Source of the DNA: Marisediminicola senii
GTDB lineage: Bacteria > Actinomycetota > Actinomycetes > Actinomycetales > Microbacteriaceae
Length of the DNA: 54,020 bases
Reading direction: 5' to 3'
Assembly: GCF_011057645.1 (NCBI RefSeq)
Contig: NZ_JAALGE010000016.1
Coordinates: forward strand, 1 to 54,020
Position 1 is the first letter of the stretch. Each line of letters opens with the position of its first letter. The notes below the pieces were generated by a model. It made no database searches. It was not told the origin of the DNA and was given only the letters and a program-made list of their open reading frames with translations. This document shows positions 17,101 to 24,397 of the stretch, piece after piece. A program made the translations under genes and the position numbers.

Positions 17101-17732
17101 GCGCTGACGAACGGCATCTGGTGAACGAAGCTGCGGTCGTGCACCTGCGTCAGGATGAAGTCGGCGAGGTCGTCACGACTGATGCTCGTGCTGGCATTCA
17201 CCCCCACCCACCCGACGCGGAAAGAGCCGGCGCCCGGTGCCTCGGTCAGGCGGGGCCCGCGCACCACTGTCCAGTCGAGCCCGCTCGCCTTCAGCACCTC
17301 GAGGTGCGCCTTCGCGTCGGACAGCACTCGCCCGGCGAGCGTTGTGAGCAGCAGCCGGATGACCCTGTCTGGCAGTTTCGGTTCGTCCTTGCCCACCGCG
17401 GGCAGCCCACCACCCGACAGCGTCACGATGCGGCGAACCCCGTACGCCCGCATGGCTGCGACGATGACGCGTGTTCCGTCGGCCTGCAGCGTGGGCGATG
17501 AACCCTTCACCTGGCCGAACAGGCTCAGTACCGCGTCCGTACCGGCGACGACCTGGTTCACTGCCGATGCGTCGAGAACGTCTCCCGTGACGACGGTGAG
17601 CCGGTCGCTCGTCGCGGTGATCGCGGATGGCGTGCGGGCGAGCACCCGCACCGTGTAGCCCGCGGCGAGGGCTCGGTCGAGCACTCGCCTTCCCGTTCGG
17701 CCGGTTGCGCCAATGATCGCGATGGTTTCCAT
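17097..17732 (-). CDS. NAD(P)H-binding protein (NmrA-like atypical SDR)
   Basis: 211 residues. N-terminal GATGRTGRRVLDRALAAG nucleotide-binding motif, then VTGDVLDASAVNQVVAGTDAV, RRIVTLSGGGLP and DWTVVRGPRLTE, which is the NAD(P)H-binding NAD_binding_10 pattern. First gene of the three-gene operon with MarR and a second oxidoreductase. No Shine-Dalgarno sequence is seen before the ATG. An AT-rich element TAAACT ends 9 bases upstream, so the mRNA may be leaderless. Confidence 0.85.
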   Translation of the reverse strand: METIAIIGATGRTGRRVLDRALAAGYTVRVLARTPSAITATSDRLTVVTGDVLDASAVNQVVAGTDAVLSLFGQVKGSSPTLQADGTRVIVAAMRAYGVRRIVTLSGGGLPAVGKDEPKLPDRVIRLLLTTLAGRVLSDAKAHLEVLKASGLDWTVVRGPRLTEAPGAGSFRVGWVGVNASTSISRDDLADFILTQVHDRSFVHQMPFVSA

Positions 17733-17740
17733 GGCGATAG

Positions 17741-17753
17741 TTTAGCGCCTAAA
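17741..17753. promoter_or_regulatory. Candidate MarR operator
   Basis: TTTAGCGCCTAAA has perfect 5-bp arms around a 3-nt centre and lies 9 bases before the first gene of the MarR operon. It covers the likely -10 region (TAAACT on the minus strand). Position and symmetry suit autorepression; the site is short, so confidence is moderate. Confidence 0.45.
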
Positions 17754-17818
17754 GCACTTCGCGCCAGCGGTCAGCGCGACGGCGCATACTGGGGGACAAC
17801 CGGCCGGGGGAATCCGCA

Positions 17819-18283
17819 ATGCGCCACGCAAGCGAAGCACCATCCGCACTCCCGCCCTGGGTCAGGGATAGGGCCATCGAGGTGGCTGGCTGGCTGCTGA
17901 TAGTCGCCGGAGTCGCCGCCCTGGTTCTTCCGGGCCCCGGCCTGCTGGGCGTCGTCGCGGGGCTCGCGCTCCTGTCGCTCCGCTATACGTGGGCCAAGCG
18001 CATGCTCCAGCCGGTGCGAAAGCGGGCGTACCGCCTCGCCTCGGACGGCGTGCAGACCGCGCCGCGAATCGCATCGAGCGTGCTGGGTGGCCTCGCGCTG
18101 ATCGGTGTCGGAATCGTCTGGGGAGTCGGCGTTCCAGTTCCGGGCTGGTGGCCGCTGTCGGCGGCATGGTGGCTGCCGGGAGGCTGGGGAACGGGCGTCA
18201 CGCTGATCGCATCCGGCGTGCTCGTTCTCGGGATGATCGTCTACAGCTACCGCCGCTTTCACGGTCACCCCGTCGCGGTATAG
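17819..18283 (+). CDS. PGPGW-type transmembrane protein (TIGR02611-like)
   Basis: 154 residues with an N-terminal helix bearing the signature VLPGPGLLGVVAGLALLS (the PGPGW domain usually reads LPGPG), followed by a conserved aromatic/basic stretch (YTWAKRMLQPVRKRA). Two further hydrophobic segments follow (IASSVLGGLALIGVGIVWGV and TGVTLIASGVLVLGMIVYSY). The function of this actinobacterial membrane family is not known. It is divergent from the MarR operon and 32 bp upstream of a glycosyltransferase gene, with which it may be cotranscribed. Confidence 0.75.
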   Translation: MRHASEAPSALPPWVRDRAIEVAGWLLIVAGVAALVLPGPGLLGVVAGLALLSLRYTWAKRMLQPVRKRAYRLASDGVQTAPRIASSVLGGLALIGVGIVWGVGVPVPGWWPLSAAWWLPGGWGTGVTLIASGVLVLGMIVYSYRRFHGHPVAV

Positions 18284-18315
18284 ACCGGCGCTCTCCGGCC
18301 CGGCGACAATGGGGC

Positions 18316-19521
18316 ATGCATGTGCTCATCGTGGCCAATGACACCCGCGGAGGCGTCGAACCGTACGCGCACCTCGCCGCCGGACTGCGGACGGCCGGTC
18401 ACTCCGTGCGCGTCGCCGCTCCGGCGGAGTATGCGCCGATGTTCGCGGGAGTCACTGCCTTTCACGGGCTGACCGGCGCGGGGCGCGCCGACACCGAGGC
18501 GGCGGCCCGCGAGAAACTTTCCCTGCGGGCGATCGGCGCACTGGTCACCGAACGGGCACGCGGCTGGGCGAGGGAGACGCGGGAGATCGCCGACGGTGTC
18601 GACCTGGTGTGTGCCGGAATCGGCGGGGCGATGATCGCGGGGCCGGTCGCCCAGTCGGTCGGCGCGCCATTCGTGCGCACGCACCTCCAGCCCATCGATG
18701 CCCCGAGTTTTCGCTACCCCGGGCTTCTCACACCGTGGCTCTCCTACTTCGGTTCCGCCGGCAACCTGGCGGGCAACGCGGTTTCGGGTGCCGTGCTCCG
18801 AACCGCCTTCGGCCCACCACTGCGGGCCGCACGCACCGAGCTCGGACTGCCACGTCGTCATGCCGCGCCGCATTCGACGATCCTCTACGGCTTCAGCCCC
18901 CGTGTCGTTCCGGTCGCATCCAGCAGCACGACCCGACGCGTGGCCACCGGGTACTGGACCGGCGCCGCCGAGGAGGTCCACGACCCCGAGCTCGAGCGCT
19001 TTCTGGCTGGACCTGCGCCCGTGGTGAGCATCGGGTTCGGCAGCATGCGCAGCGCCGACCCCGACGCGCTTCGATCCACGGTGCTGGAGGCGGTACGGAT
19101 GGCGGGTGTGCGCGCCGTACTGCTCAGCGGGTGGGGAGCGATCGCCGGCGACGATCACGCCGGCGAACACGTCTTCGGCACCGAATCCCTCCCGCACTCA
19201 TGGCTGTTCCGCCGTGTGTCAGCGACCGTTCACCACGGAGGCGCGGGAACCGCCGGTGCGGCATTGCTCAGCGGAGTTCCGTCGGTCGTCGTTCCCTTTG
19301 GCGCGGAGCAGCCGTTCTGGGCCGCACGCACCCGAAGCCTCGGCGTCTCGCCGCCGCCCGTGCCCATCAAGGGCATCACGGCGGAGCGCCTGGCCGCTGC
19401 CATCCGGATGTCGATCGGCTCACCGGTCATGCGGTCGCGGGCACGGTCCCTTGCCGCCGAGCTGCGCGACGAGCGCGGCGTCGTCACCGCTGTCCGAGAG
19501 CTCGAACTCATCGCCCGCTGA
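18316..19521 (+). CDS. UGT-like (GT1) glycosyltransferase
   Basis: 401 residues from ATG at 18316. The N-terminal half (VLIVANDTRGGVEPYAHLAAGLRTAGHSV) is the acceptor-binding Rossmann domain. The C-terminal half has GFGSM, LPHSWLFRRVSATVHHGGAGTAGAAL and GVPSVVVPFGAEQPFWAART, the nucleotide-sugar-binding signature of sterol/macrolide-type GT1 enzymes. It transfers a sugar from an NDP-sugar to a lipid or small hydrophobic acceptor. The acceptor is not deducible; sterol-glucosyltransferase-like enzymes in actinobacteria often act on glycolipids or macrolides. No natural-product genes are near. Confidence 0.88.
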   Translation: MHVLIVANDTRGGVEPYAHLAAGLRTAGHSVRVAAPAEYAPMFAGVTAFHGLTGAGRADTEAAAREKLSLRAIGALVTERARGWARETREIADGVDLVCAGIGGAMIAGPVAQSVGAPFVRTHLQPIDAPSFRYPGLLTPWLSYFGSAGNLAGNAVSGAVLRTAFGPPLRAARTELGLPRRHAAPHSTILYGFSPRVVPVASSSTTRRVATGYWTGAAEEVHDPELERFLAGPAPVVSIGFGSMRSADPDALRSTVLEAVRMAGVRAVLLSGWGAIAGDDHAGEHVFGTESLPHSWLFRRVSATVHHGGAGTAGAALLSGVPSVVVPFGAEQPFWAARTRSLGVSPPPVPIKGITAERLAAAIRMSIGSPVMRSRARSLAAELRDERGVVTAVRELELIAR

Positions 19522-19574
19522 TCCCGGCCGGCAACCGGCGCCCAAGGAGAGCGGATGACGGCACCCACGCCGCA

Positions 19575-20054
19575 TCAGGCCAGCCTCACCGCACCGAGGC
19601 CGACAGCGACGCTCGCCGCGAGCATGGCGACCGCGTTCGCTGCGGTTCTGAGGGTGAAGAAATACTCCCAGCGGGTGCGCGTCGCGCGCCAGTCCGCGGG
19701 AGGCTGGTCTGCCGACCAGCCCGCCATGGCCCGGTTGATCGGCAGGTCCCCCCTCAGGATCGCCATCAGCGCGATGACCAGGGCGCCCAACGCGACCGCG
19801 CTGGCAACCGCGCTCGCCACCGCACCCGCGAGAGCGCCAGCGGCCGTCGCCACCGCAACCCCGACGAGGCAGGACAGCATCAGGGGCCGCGCGAGCCTCG
19901 GCGCGGTGACGTCGATGGCGCGCTTGACGGGGACGTACACCTGCGCGTCCATCGTCCGCAGCGCCGGGTTCAGCGCGAGGTAGCCCGTGAGGTGCACCCC
20001 GAGAAGGAGGGTGATCAGCAGGAGCGCGATGAGCGAGAGAGTGAAGAGTGCCAC
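19575..20054 (-). CDS. DUF1772 (anthrone-oxygenase-like) membrane protein
   Basis: 159 residues from GTG at 20054, with AAAGG 8 nt upstream. Four hydrophobic segments and the family pattern QVYVPVKRAID, LPINRAMAGWSADQPPADWRATRTRWEYFFTLRT identify DUF1772. Fungal relatives oxidise anthrones; bacterial members are uncharacterised membrane proteins commonly paired with a TetR regulator. Here it is divergent from a TetR gene, and the intergenic palindrome at 20068-20092 sits just upstream of its start, so it is the probable regulatory target. Confidence 0.8.
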   Translation of the reverse strand: MALFTLSLIALLLITLLLGVHLTGYLALNPALRTMDAQVYVPVKRAIDVTAPRLARPLMLSCLVGVAVATAAGALAGAVASAVASAVALGALVIALMAILRGDLPINRAMAGWSADQPPADWRATRTRWEYFFTLRTAANAVAMLAASVAVGLGAVRLA

Positions 20055-20067
20055 GGCCGGATACCTT

Positions 20068-20092
20068 TTGCATACAGACTGTCTGCATGCAA
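20068..20092. promoter_or_regulatory. 25-bp TetR-type operator between the DUF1772 and TetR genes
   Basis: The element has half-site TTGCATaCAGAC, a central T and half-site GTCTGcATGCAA: 11 of 12 arm positions pair. It lies 14 bp from the DUF1772 start and 9 bp from the TetR start, so one bound dimer could control both divergent promoters. Confidence 0.7.
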
Positions 20093-20100
20093 TTGAGAGG

Positions 20101-20829
20101 ATGGCCTCGATGATGGAGCCTGTCAAGGGCCCGCGCAGGTACGACTCGACGAGCCGGCAGGAGCGCACCCTCGCTCAGCGACGCGCGGTCCTGGATGCAG
20201 CGCTCGACCTCATGAGCGAGAACGGATACGTGGCCACGCCCATGTCGGGTATCGCCGGTCGGGCAGGCGCGTCGGTCGAATTCGTCTACAAGCAGTTCGG
20301 CGACAAGGCAGGCCTCGCCGCCCGTGTGCTGGATTTTGCCCTTGTCGGCGACGAGAGCTCCCAGCCCATGGAGCATCGCCCGCACGTGGAGCGGATGATC
20401 GCCGAACCCGACGCCCGTGTCGTGCTCGCCCTCTATGCGCGGACCGTCGGCGAGGTGAACGACCGGGCTGGCGCATTCCTCGTCGCGGTCGCCGCGGCCG
20501 CCCCGACCGACGCGCGACTGAAAGGGCTATGGCGCACAGCGCAGGCGAAGAGGCTGGCCGGTGTTCGAGCAATGGTGCGCAACGTCGCCACCAAGGCCGA
20601 GCTCAGCGCGTCCGAGCGGCACGTCACCGATCTCGCATGGGCGCTCATCGGGCCGGAGCTGCACGCCCTGCTCACCAGGGAGCGGCGCTGGGGCCGCGAC
20701 AAGTACACGGACTGGGTGTCTGACGCGTTGACCCACTCGATCCTCGCGACACCGCTGTTTCCCACGAAGTCGACGACTCCGCCCCCTGCGACCCGTGGCC
20801 CGACGGGGAGGGAGAATCCGGCTCAGTGA
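20101..20829 (+). CDS. TetR-family transcriptional regulator
   Basis: 242 residues from ATG at 20101; ATGs at 20110 and 20113 are alternatives with better spacing from GAGAGG. N-terminal TetR domain: RRAVLDAALDLMSENGY, TPMSGIAGRAGASVEFVYKQFGDKAGL. The remaining C-terminal ligand domain is helical and unassigned, with a Pro/Thr-rich tail (TTPPPATRGPTG). It overlaps the convergent SulP gene by 7 bp at its 3' end. It probably represses the divergent DUF1772 gene and itself through the palindrome between them. Confidence 0.87.
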   Translation: MASMMEPVKGPRRYDSTSRQERTLAQRRAVLDAALDLMSENGYVATPMSGIAGRAGASVEFVYKQFGDKAGLAARVLDFALVGDESSQPMEHRPHVERMIAEPDARVVLALYARTVGEVNDRAGAFLVAVAAAAPTDARLKGLWRTAQAKRLAGVRAMVRNVATKAELSASERHVTDLAWALIGPELHALLTRERRWGRDKYTDWVSDALTHSILATPLFPTKSTTPPPATRGPTGRENPAQ

Positions 20830-22343
20830 CCGCCGCCGAGGTTGCCGGCGAGGCGTCCGTGCATGGTGCTGCTGGCGTCGTTCATGCCGTGGATCACCAC
20901 GCGCTTGCCGAGGTGTTGGTACTTGGTGGTGATGGCGTCGAGCGCGGCGACGGTCGACGCATCCCAGATGTGGGAGGCGGAGATGTCGATGATGATGCGC
21001 TCGGGGTCTGCGGTGTATTCGAACTGGGTGGTCAGGTCGTTGCTCGAGGCGAAGAACAGCGCGCCGTCGACCGTGTAGAGCGCTGTAGGTACCGTCTCGT
21101 TCTCAGGGATGGTGCGGGTGACGGTGACGAGGTGGGCGACGCGGCGGGCGAAGGCGACCATGGCCATGATGACACCGATGACGACGCCGATCGCGAGGTT
21201 GTGGGTCGCGACGATGGCGATGACGGTAACGACCATCACACTCGTTTCGCTTTTGGGCATGCGCTTCAGTGTCGAAAGGCGGATGCTGTGCCAGTCGAAG
21301 GTCAGTACCGACACGATGATCATGACCGCGACGAGCGCCGCCATCGGAACTACGGCGAGCAGGTCACCGACGCCGATCACCAGGAGCATCAGGAAGGCCC
21401 CGGCGAGGAAAGTTGAGATGCGGGTGCGGGCACCCGACGCCTTGACGTTGATCATGGTCTGGCCGATGAGTGCACAGCCGCCCATCCCACCGAAGAACCC
21501 CGAGACGATGTTCGCGGTGCCCTGCCCGAACGCCTCCTGCGTCTTGCGGGAGTGGGTGTCGGTGATCTCGTCGACGAGCTTCGCGGCCATCAGCGATTCG
21601 AGGATCCCGACGAGGGCGAGGCCCAGCGCGTATGGGGCGATGATCGTGAACGTCTCGACGGTGAGCGGAACGTCCGGGAAGAACAGCGTCGGCAAGCTGC
21701 GGGGCAGCTCACCCTGGTCACCGATCGTCGGCACGTTGATCGACACCGTGACGGTGATGACCGTGAGCACGACGATGGCCACGAGCGGCGCGGGAACGAC
21801 TTTCGTGATGCGGGGCATGAACACCATGATCAGGATGCCGAATGCAACCAGCGGATAGACGAGGAACGGAACATTGGTCAGCTGTGGCAACTGCGACGTG
21901 AAGATCAGGATGGCGAGCGCGTTGACGAAGCCGACCATGACGCTACGGGGGATGAACCGCATGAGCTTGGCGACGCCGACGGCCGCCAGGATGAGCTGAA
22001 ACACACCGCCGAGGATGACGGTGGCGATGAAGTATTCGATGCCGTACTCGCGGGCCACGGGGGCGATGACGAGTGCGACCGCTCCGGTCGCGCCGGTGAT
22101 CATCGCGGGGCGACCGCCGACGAACGAGATGACGATGGCCATCACGAAGGTAGAGAACAAGCCGACCCGCGGATCGACGCCGGCGATGATCGAGAACGCA
22201 ATCGCTTCGGGGATGAGGGCAAGGGCGACGACGAGGCCGGCCAGCACTTCCTTGATGAGGATGCGGGGGGTCCGCAGCGCGGTCATGACCGAGGGGTCTG
22301 GTGTGTAGCGGCTGGGCGCGTCTGGCGCGGTGCTGAGGGCCAT
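20823..22343 (-). CDS. SulP-family anion transporter with C-terminal STAS domain
   Basis: 506 residues from ATG at 22343 (GGAG 8 nt upstream). About 12-14 membrane helices: AGLVVALALIPEAIAFSIIAGVDP, GGRPAMITGATGAVALV, an internal GFFGGMGGCALIGQTMINVK block and a late GVVIGVIMAMVAF helix. A cytosolic STAS domain closes the protein (IIIDISASHIWDASTVAALD). SulP proteins carry sulfate, bicarbonate or other anions, usually with Na+ or H+. The substrate is undetermined; in STAS domains the Ser or Thr after Asp-Ala is a regulatory position. Divergent from a MerR gene with a 28-bp palindrome between them. Confidence 0.92.
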   Translation of the reverse strand: MALSTAPDAPSRYTPDPSVMTALRTPRILIKEVLAGLVVALALIPEAIAFSIIAGVDPRVGLFSTFVMAIVISFVGGRPAMITGATGAVALVIAPVAREYGIEYFIATVILGGVFQLILAAVGVAKLMRFIPRSVMVGFVNALAILIFTSQLPQLTNVPFLVYPLVAFGILIMVFMPRITKVVPAPLVAIVVLTVITVTVSINVPTIGDQGELPRSLPTLFFPDVPLTVETFTIIAPYALGLALVGILESLMAAKLVDEITDTHSRKTQEAFGQGTANIVSGFFGGMGGCALIGQTMINVKASGARTRISTFLAGAFLMLLVIGVGDLLAVVPMAALVAVMIIVSVLTFDWHSIRLSTLKRMPKSETSVMVVTVIAIVATHNLAIGVVIGVIMAMVAFARRVAHLVTVTRTIPENETVPTALYTVDGALFFASSNDLTTQFEYTADPERIIIDISASHIWDASTVAALDAITTKYQHLGKRVVIHGMNDASSTMHGRLAGNLGGGH

Positions 22344-22481
22344 GGATGTCTCCAGGTTGTGGCGCTCCGAAGAGAGAAGCCGGTGTTGGCAAGAAAAGTG
22401 GGGCGCTCCGTTGCGCATCCAGTTCGCCAGAGCGGCGACAACTGGTAGATCGGCCTACTCAAGAATTCAGCCTTTGTCCGA

Positions 22482-22509
22482 AACTCTACCCTTACGTAAG
22501 GGTAGAGTT
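22482..22509. promoter_or_regulatory. 28-bp perfect palindrome, candidate MerR operator
   Basis: Perfect palindrome with half-site AACTCTACCCTTAC, centred between positions 22495 and 22496, in the divergent gap between the SulP and MerR genes, 27 bp before the MerR start. MerR regulators bind such elements between spaced -35 and -10 boxes. A possible -35 (TTGTCC) lies just upstream on the plus strand. High-confidence regulatory site, with the assignment to this MerR protein inferred from position. Confidence 0.75.
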
Positions 22510-22536
22510 GCAAGTCGACCAGAGCGGAAGGCGCAC

Positions 22537-22935
22537 ATGCCAGCGGAGAAGACTAGAAGCACGACGATGCACATTGGCGAGCTGGCGGAGAAGTCGAGCA
22601 TGTCACTGCGGACGATTCGGCACTATGACGACGTCGGACTGCTGAAGCCATCGGGGCGCTCCGACGGCGGGTTCCGGCTCTACACCGAGGCGGATCTCCA
22701 ACGCCTGCTTCTCATCCGACGAATGAGACCCCTGGGGTTCACGATCGAGGAGATGGGCGAGCTGCTCCTCGTTATCTCGACCCTGCAGGCAGACGAACCA
22801 GAATCGGCCCGTTCGGTGTCACGCGAAAAGCTCAACGGTTTCGTCGAACAGGCCGAAGTGCGCCGCGAGAAGCTACAGGACTACCTCGTGCGATCCGACG
22901 AGCTGTTGCAGTTATTGAGAGCCTTGCGAGAGTGA
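22537..22935 (+). CDS. MerR-family transcriptional regulator
   Basis: 132 residues from ATG at 22537 (GGAAGG 6 nt upstream); an in-frame ATG at 22567 gives the more usual short N-terminus (MHIGELAEKS). Winged helix: IGELAEKSSMSLRTIRHYDDVGLLKPSGRSDGGFRLYTEADLQRL in successive blocks, then a coiled-coil dimerisation helix (REKLQDYLVRSDELLQLLR). There are no Cys residues for metal binding, so it is not a metal sensor of the classical type. Its stop overlaps the GtrA start (GTGA). It likely regulates the divergent SulP gene and itself. Confidence 0.88.
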   Translation: MPAEKTRSTTMHIGELAEKSSMSLRTIRHYDDVGLLKPSGRSDGGFRLYTEADLQRLLLIRRMRPLGFTIEEMGELLLVISTLQADEPESARSVSREKLNGFVEQAEVRREKLQDYLVRSDELLQLLRALRE

Positions 22936-23342
22936 GGTCATTCCTCCGTCGGCTTCGCGCCAGCGAGCGAGTCCGGTTCCTGATCGTCGGTGGCTTCAAC
23001 ACCGTGTTCGCCTACGGACTGTTCGTCGTGTTCGAGCTAACCCTCGGTGGTCGCTATCTCCTCAGCCTCGGGTTGTCCTACGCGGTGGCAACAATTGTCG
23101 GCTTCCTGACTCACCGCCGGTTGACCTTTGCCGTATCCGGGCGACACAACCTCATCACGGATTTCTTCCGATTCCAGGGCGTGCACCTTCTGACGCTTGC
23201 CATCAACGCGCTCTTGCTTCCGGTCTTCGTCGAAGTCATCGGATGGCCGGCCATCCTCTCCCAGGCCGTCATCGTCGCGATCACCACCGTCGTGAGCTAC
23301 CTCGGCCACAAGTTCTTCTCCTTCCGGCGCGGGAGCCCATGA
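22932..23342 (+). CDS. GtrA-family membrane protein
   Basis: 136 residues, starting at a GTG that overlaps the MerR stop. Four hydrophobic helices with the GtrA pattern: RFLIVGGFNTVFAYGLFVVF, GLSYAVATIVGFLTHRRLTF, and a C-terminal VVSYLGHKFFSFRR. GtrA proteins are thought to flip or present polyprenyl-linked sugars for cell-surface glycosylation. Translational coupling to a MerR gene is unusual and ties its expression to that regulator. It is followed by a clean terminator. Confidence 0.85.
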   Translation: MRSFLRRLRASERVRFLIVGGFNTVFAYGLFVVFELTLGGRYLLSLGLSYAVATIVGFLTHRRLTFAVSGRHNLITDFFRFQGVHLLTLAINALLLPVFVEVIGWPAILSQAVIVAITTVVSYLGHKFFSFRRGSP

Positions 23343-23345
23343 AAA

Positions 23346-23375
23346 AACCCCCGAATCACAGTGATAGGGGGGTGT
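23346..23375 (+). terminator. Terminator after the MerR-GtrA operon
   Basis: CCCCC (23348-23352) pairs with GGGGG (23367-23371), and inside it ATCAC (23356-23360, ending on the loop base) pairs with GTGAT (23361-23365). GTGTTCT follows. An A-run on the left suggests it can work in both directions. It sits immediately after the GtrA stop and just before the att-like repeat at 23381. Confidence 0.7.
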
Positions 23376-23380
23376 TCTGA

Positions 23381-23403
23381 GAGCGGAGACGGAGGGATTT
23401 GAA
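23381..23403. repeat. att-like direct repeat, left copy
   Basis: 23 bases identical to 26314-26336 (begins GAGCGGAGACGGAGGGATTT, then GAA). It corresponds to the T-arm and acceptor end of tRNA-Ser(GCT) plus 3 flanking bases, but the bases beyond it do not continue as a tRNA. The 160 bases from 23404 to 23563 hold no gene I can see. Confidence 0.75.
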
Positions 23404-23563
23404 ACCGCGCGGATGGCAAGCGAGTCCAACCGAAACCGCATGATTCCGCGGCTTCTGATGACGGGATGTGCCGTTTAAGTCAGGTCTACAGGGTTCAATT
23501 CGTGGCAGAAACGTGGCGGCACATTCCCGGTCCAGTCCGCTGCCGGCCGGCCCGGTCGTCGCC

Positions 23564-24241
23564 TCAAGAAGCGGGGTTCGACTCGATGATGGGGAGCAGC
23601 CGCTCGGTCTGCACGAAGAACCTCGCTGCGTCGGGGCCGATCGCGTGACAGACACTGCGCATGTCCCGCCTGACCTTGCGTAGGTCGTAGTGATGGGGCG
23701 GTTCGAGGTGGGCGACGCGGTTGCGCAGACCATGCACGTTCGCGACTCGGCTGACCACGCTGTCGGCCGACCATTTCCCTGGCCACGCGGGGAACGCGTT
23801 CTTGATAGCCACCTCCCACAGCTTCTGCTTCGACTTGATGGCTTTCGAAGGGAGGATGTATCGCCACGCTCCGAGCGACATCTGCGCGAGCACGTCATCG
23901 TTGTTCACCGCTCGGCCGTGCTCAGCCGCGATTCTCCGAGCCCGCGTTGCGGCCTTCAATAGCTCGCTCTGATTGAGCGCGCGGAGAAGGTACGGATGCG
24001 GCCGCAGGAGCCAGTCCGGCGTCCCAGCCATGCCCTCGTTCCAGAGGCGGAGTTCACGATCGATGGCATTGCGCAGAATGAGCTCGAAAACGTAGATCGC
24101 TTCCATCGCGGCGCCTGAGGCTTGCACGTTCCACTCGAAGAGCTTGTGGGCCTGCGAAAAATCCCCGCCGGTGTCTACGAGAAGCCGCTGCAGCCGCGGG
24201 TCGCCGATGAACCGGGAACTCACAGGCTCGATCGGCGACAC
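23564..24241 (-). CDS. Abi-family (AbiF/Abi_2-like) HEPN protein
   Basis: 225 residues from a GTG at 24241 that has no Shine-Dalgarno sequence and lies close to TAGTCT on the minus strand, suggesting a leaderless message. The N-terminal half has the Abi_2 pattern (FEWNVQASGAAMEAIYVFELILRNAIDREL) and the C-terminal half the HEPN ribonuclease motif R-N-x3-H (GLRNRVAHLEP, Arg173 and His178). Abi_2/AbiF proteins cause abortive infection; relatives have been reported to act with a neighbouring structured RNA and to be related to the HEPN effectors of CRISPR type VI. The protein looks complete. It is head-to-head with a candidate RNA at 24258-24333 and lies inside the tRNA-Ser island. Confidence 0.82.
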   Translation of the reverse strand: MSPIEPVSSRFIGDPRLQRLLVDTGGDFSQAHKLFEWNVQASGAAMEAIYVFELILRNAIDRELRLWNEGMAGTPDWLLRPHPYLLRALNQSELLKAATRARRIAAEHGRAVNNDDVLAQMSLGAWRYILPSKAIKSKQKLWEVAIKNAFPAWPGKWSADSVVSRVANVHGLRNRVAHLEPPHHYDLRKVRRDMRSVCHAIGPDAARFFVQTERLLPIIESNPAS

Positions 24242-24257
24242 AGAGGCTAGACTAGAC

Positions 24258-24333
24258 GCACAAACACCGGACGCTCAGCGGATCGGTGCTTACACATAAG
24301 GGGCCCGGCGCAAGCCGAGGCCCCTTATCCTTT
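24258..24333 (+). ncRNA. Candidate structured RNA associated with the Abi gene
   Basis: A plus-strand -10-like box TAGACT (24248-24253) precedes two adjacent hairpins. H1 pairs CACCG (24265-24269) with CGGTG (24284-24288). H2 pairs a 9-bp arm (24297-24305) with 24319-24327, has one bulged A, then CGGC/GCCG capped by a GCAA (GNRA) tetraloop. TTATCCTTT follows, like an intrinsic terminator. There is no open reading frame of note. Position directly upstream of an AbiF-type HEPN gene fits the known pattern of AbiF-associated RNAs. The alternative is a plain terminator for jetD on the minus strand, but the U-rich side is on the plus strand. Confidence 0.5.
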
Positions 24334-24397
24334 GCCCGGCCTGGGGCAGGGACGTCGGACTGCGGATCGAATCAGATGACAGCGCGGATGCGACTAC

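Noticed and set aside
24297-24327. Reading this hairpin only as the jetD terminator
   Set aside because: The U-rich side is on the plus strand and an additional hairpin plus a -10 box precede it, so the RNA interpretation was kept, with moderate confidence.
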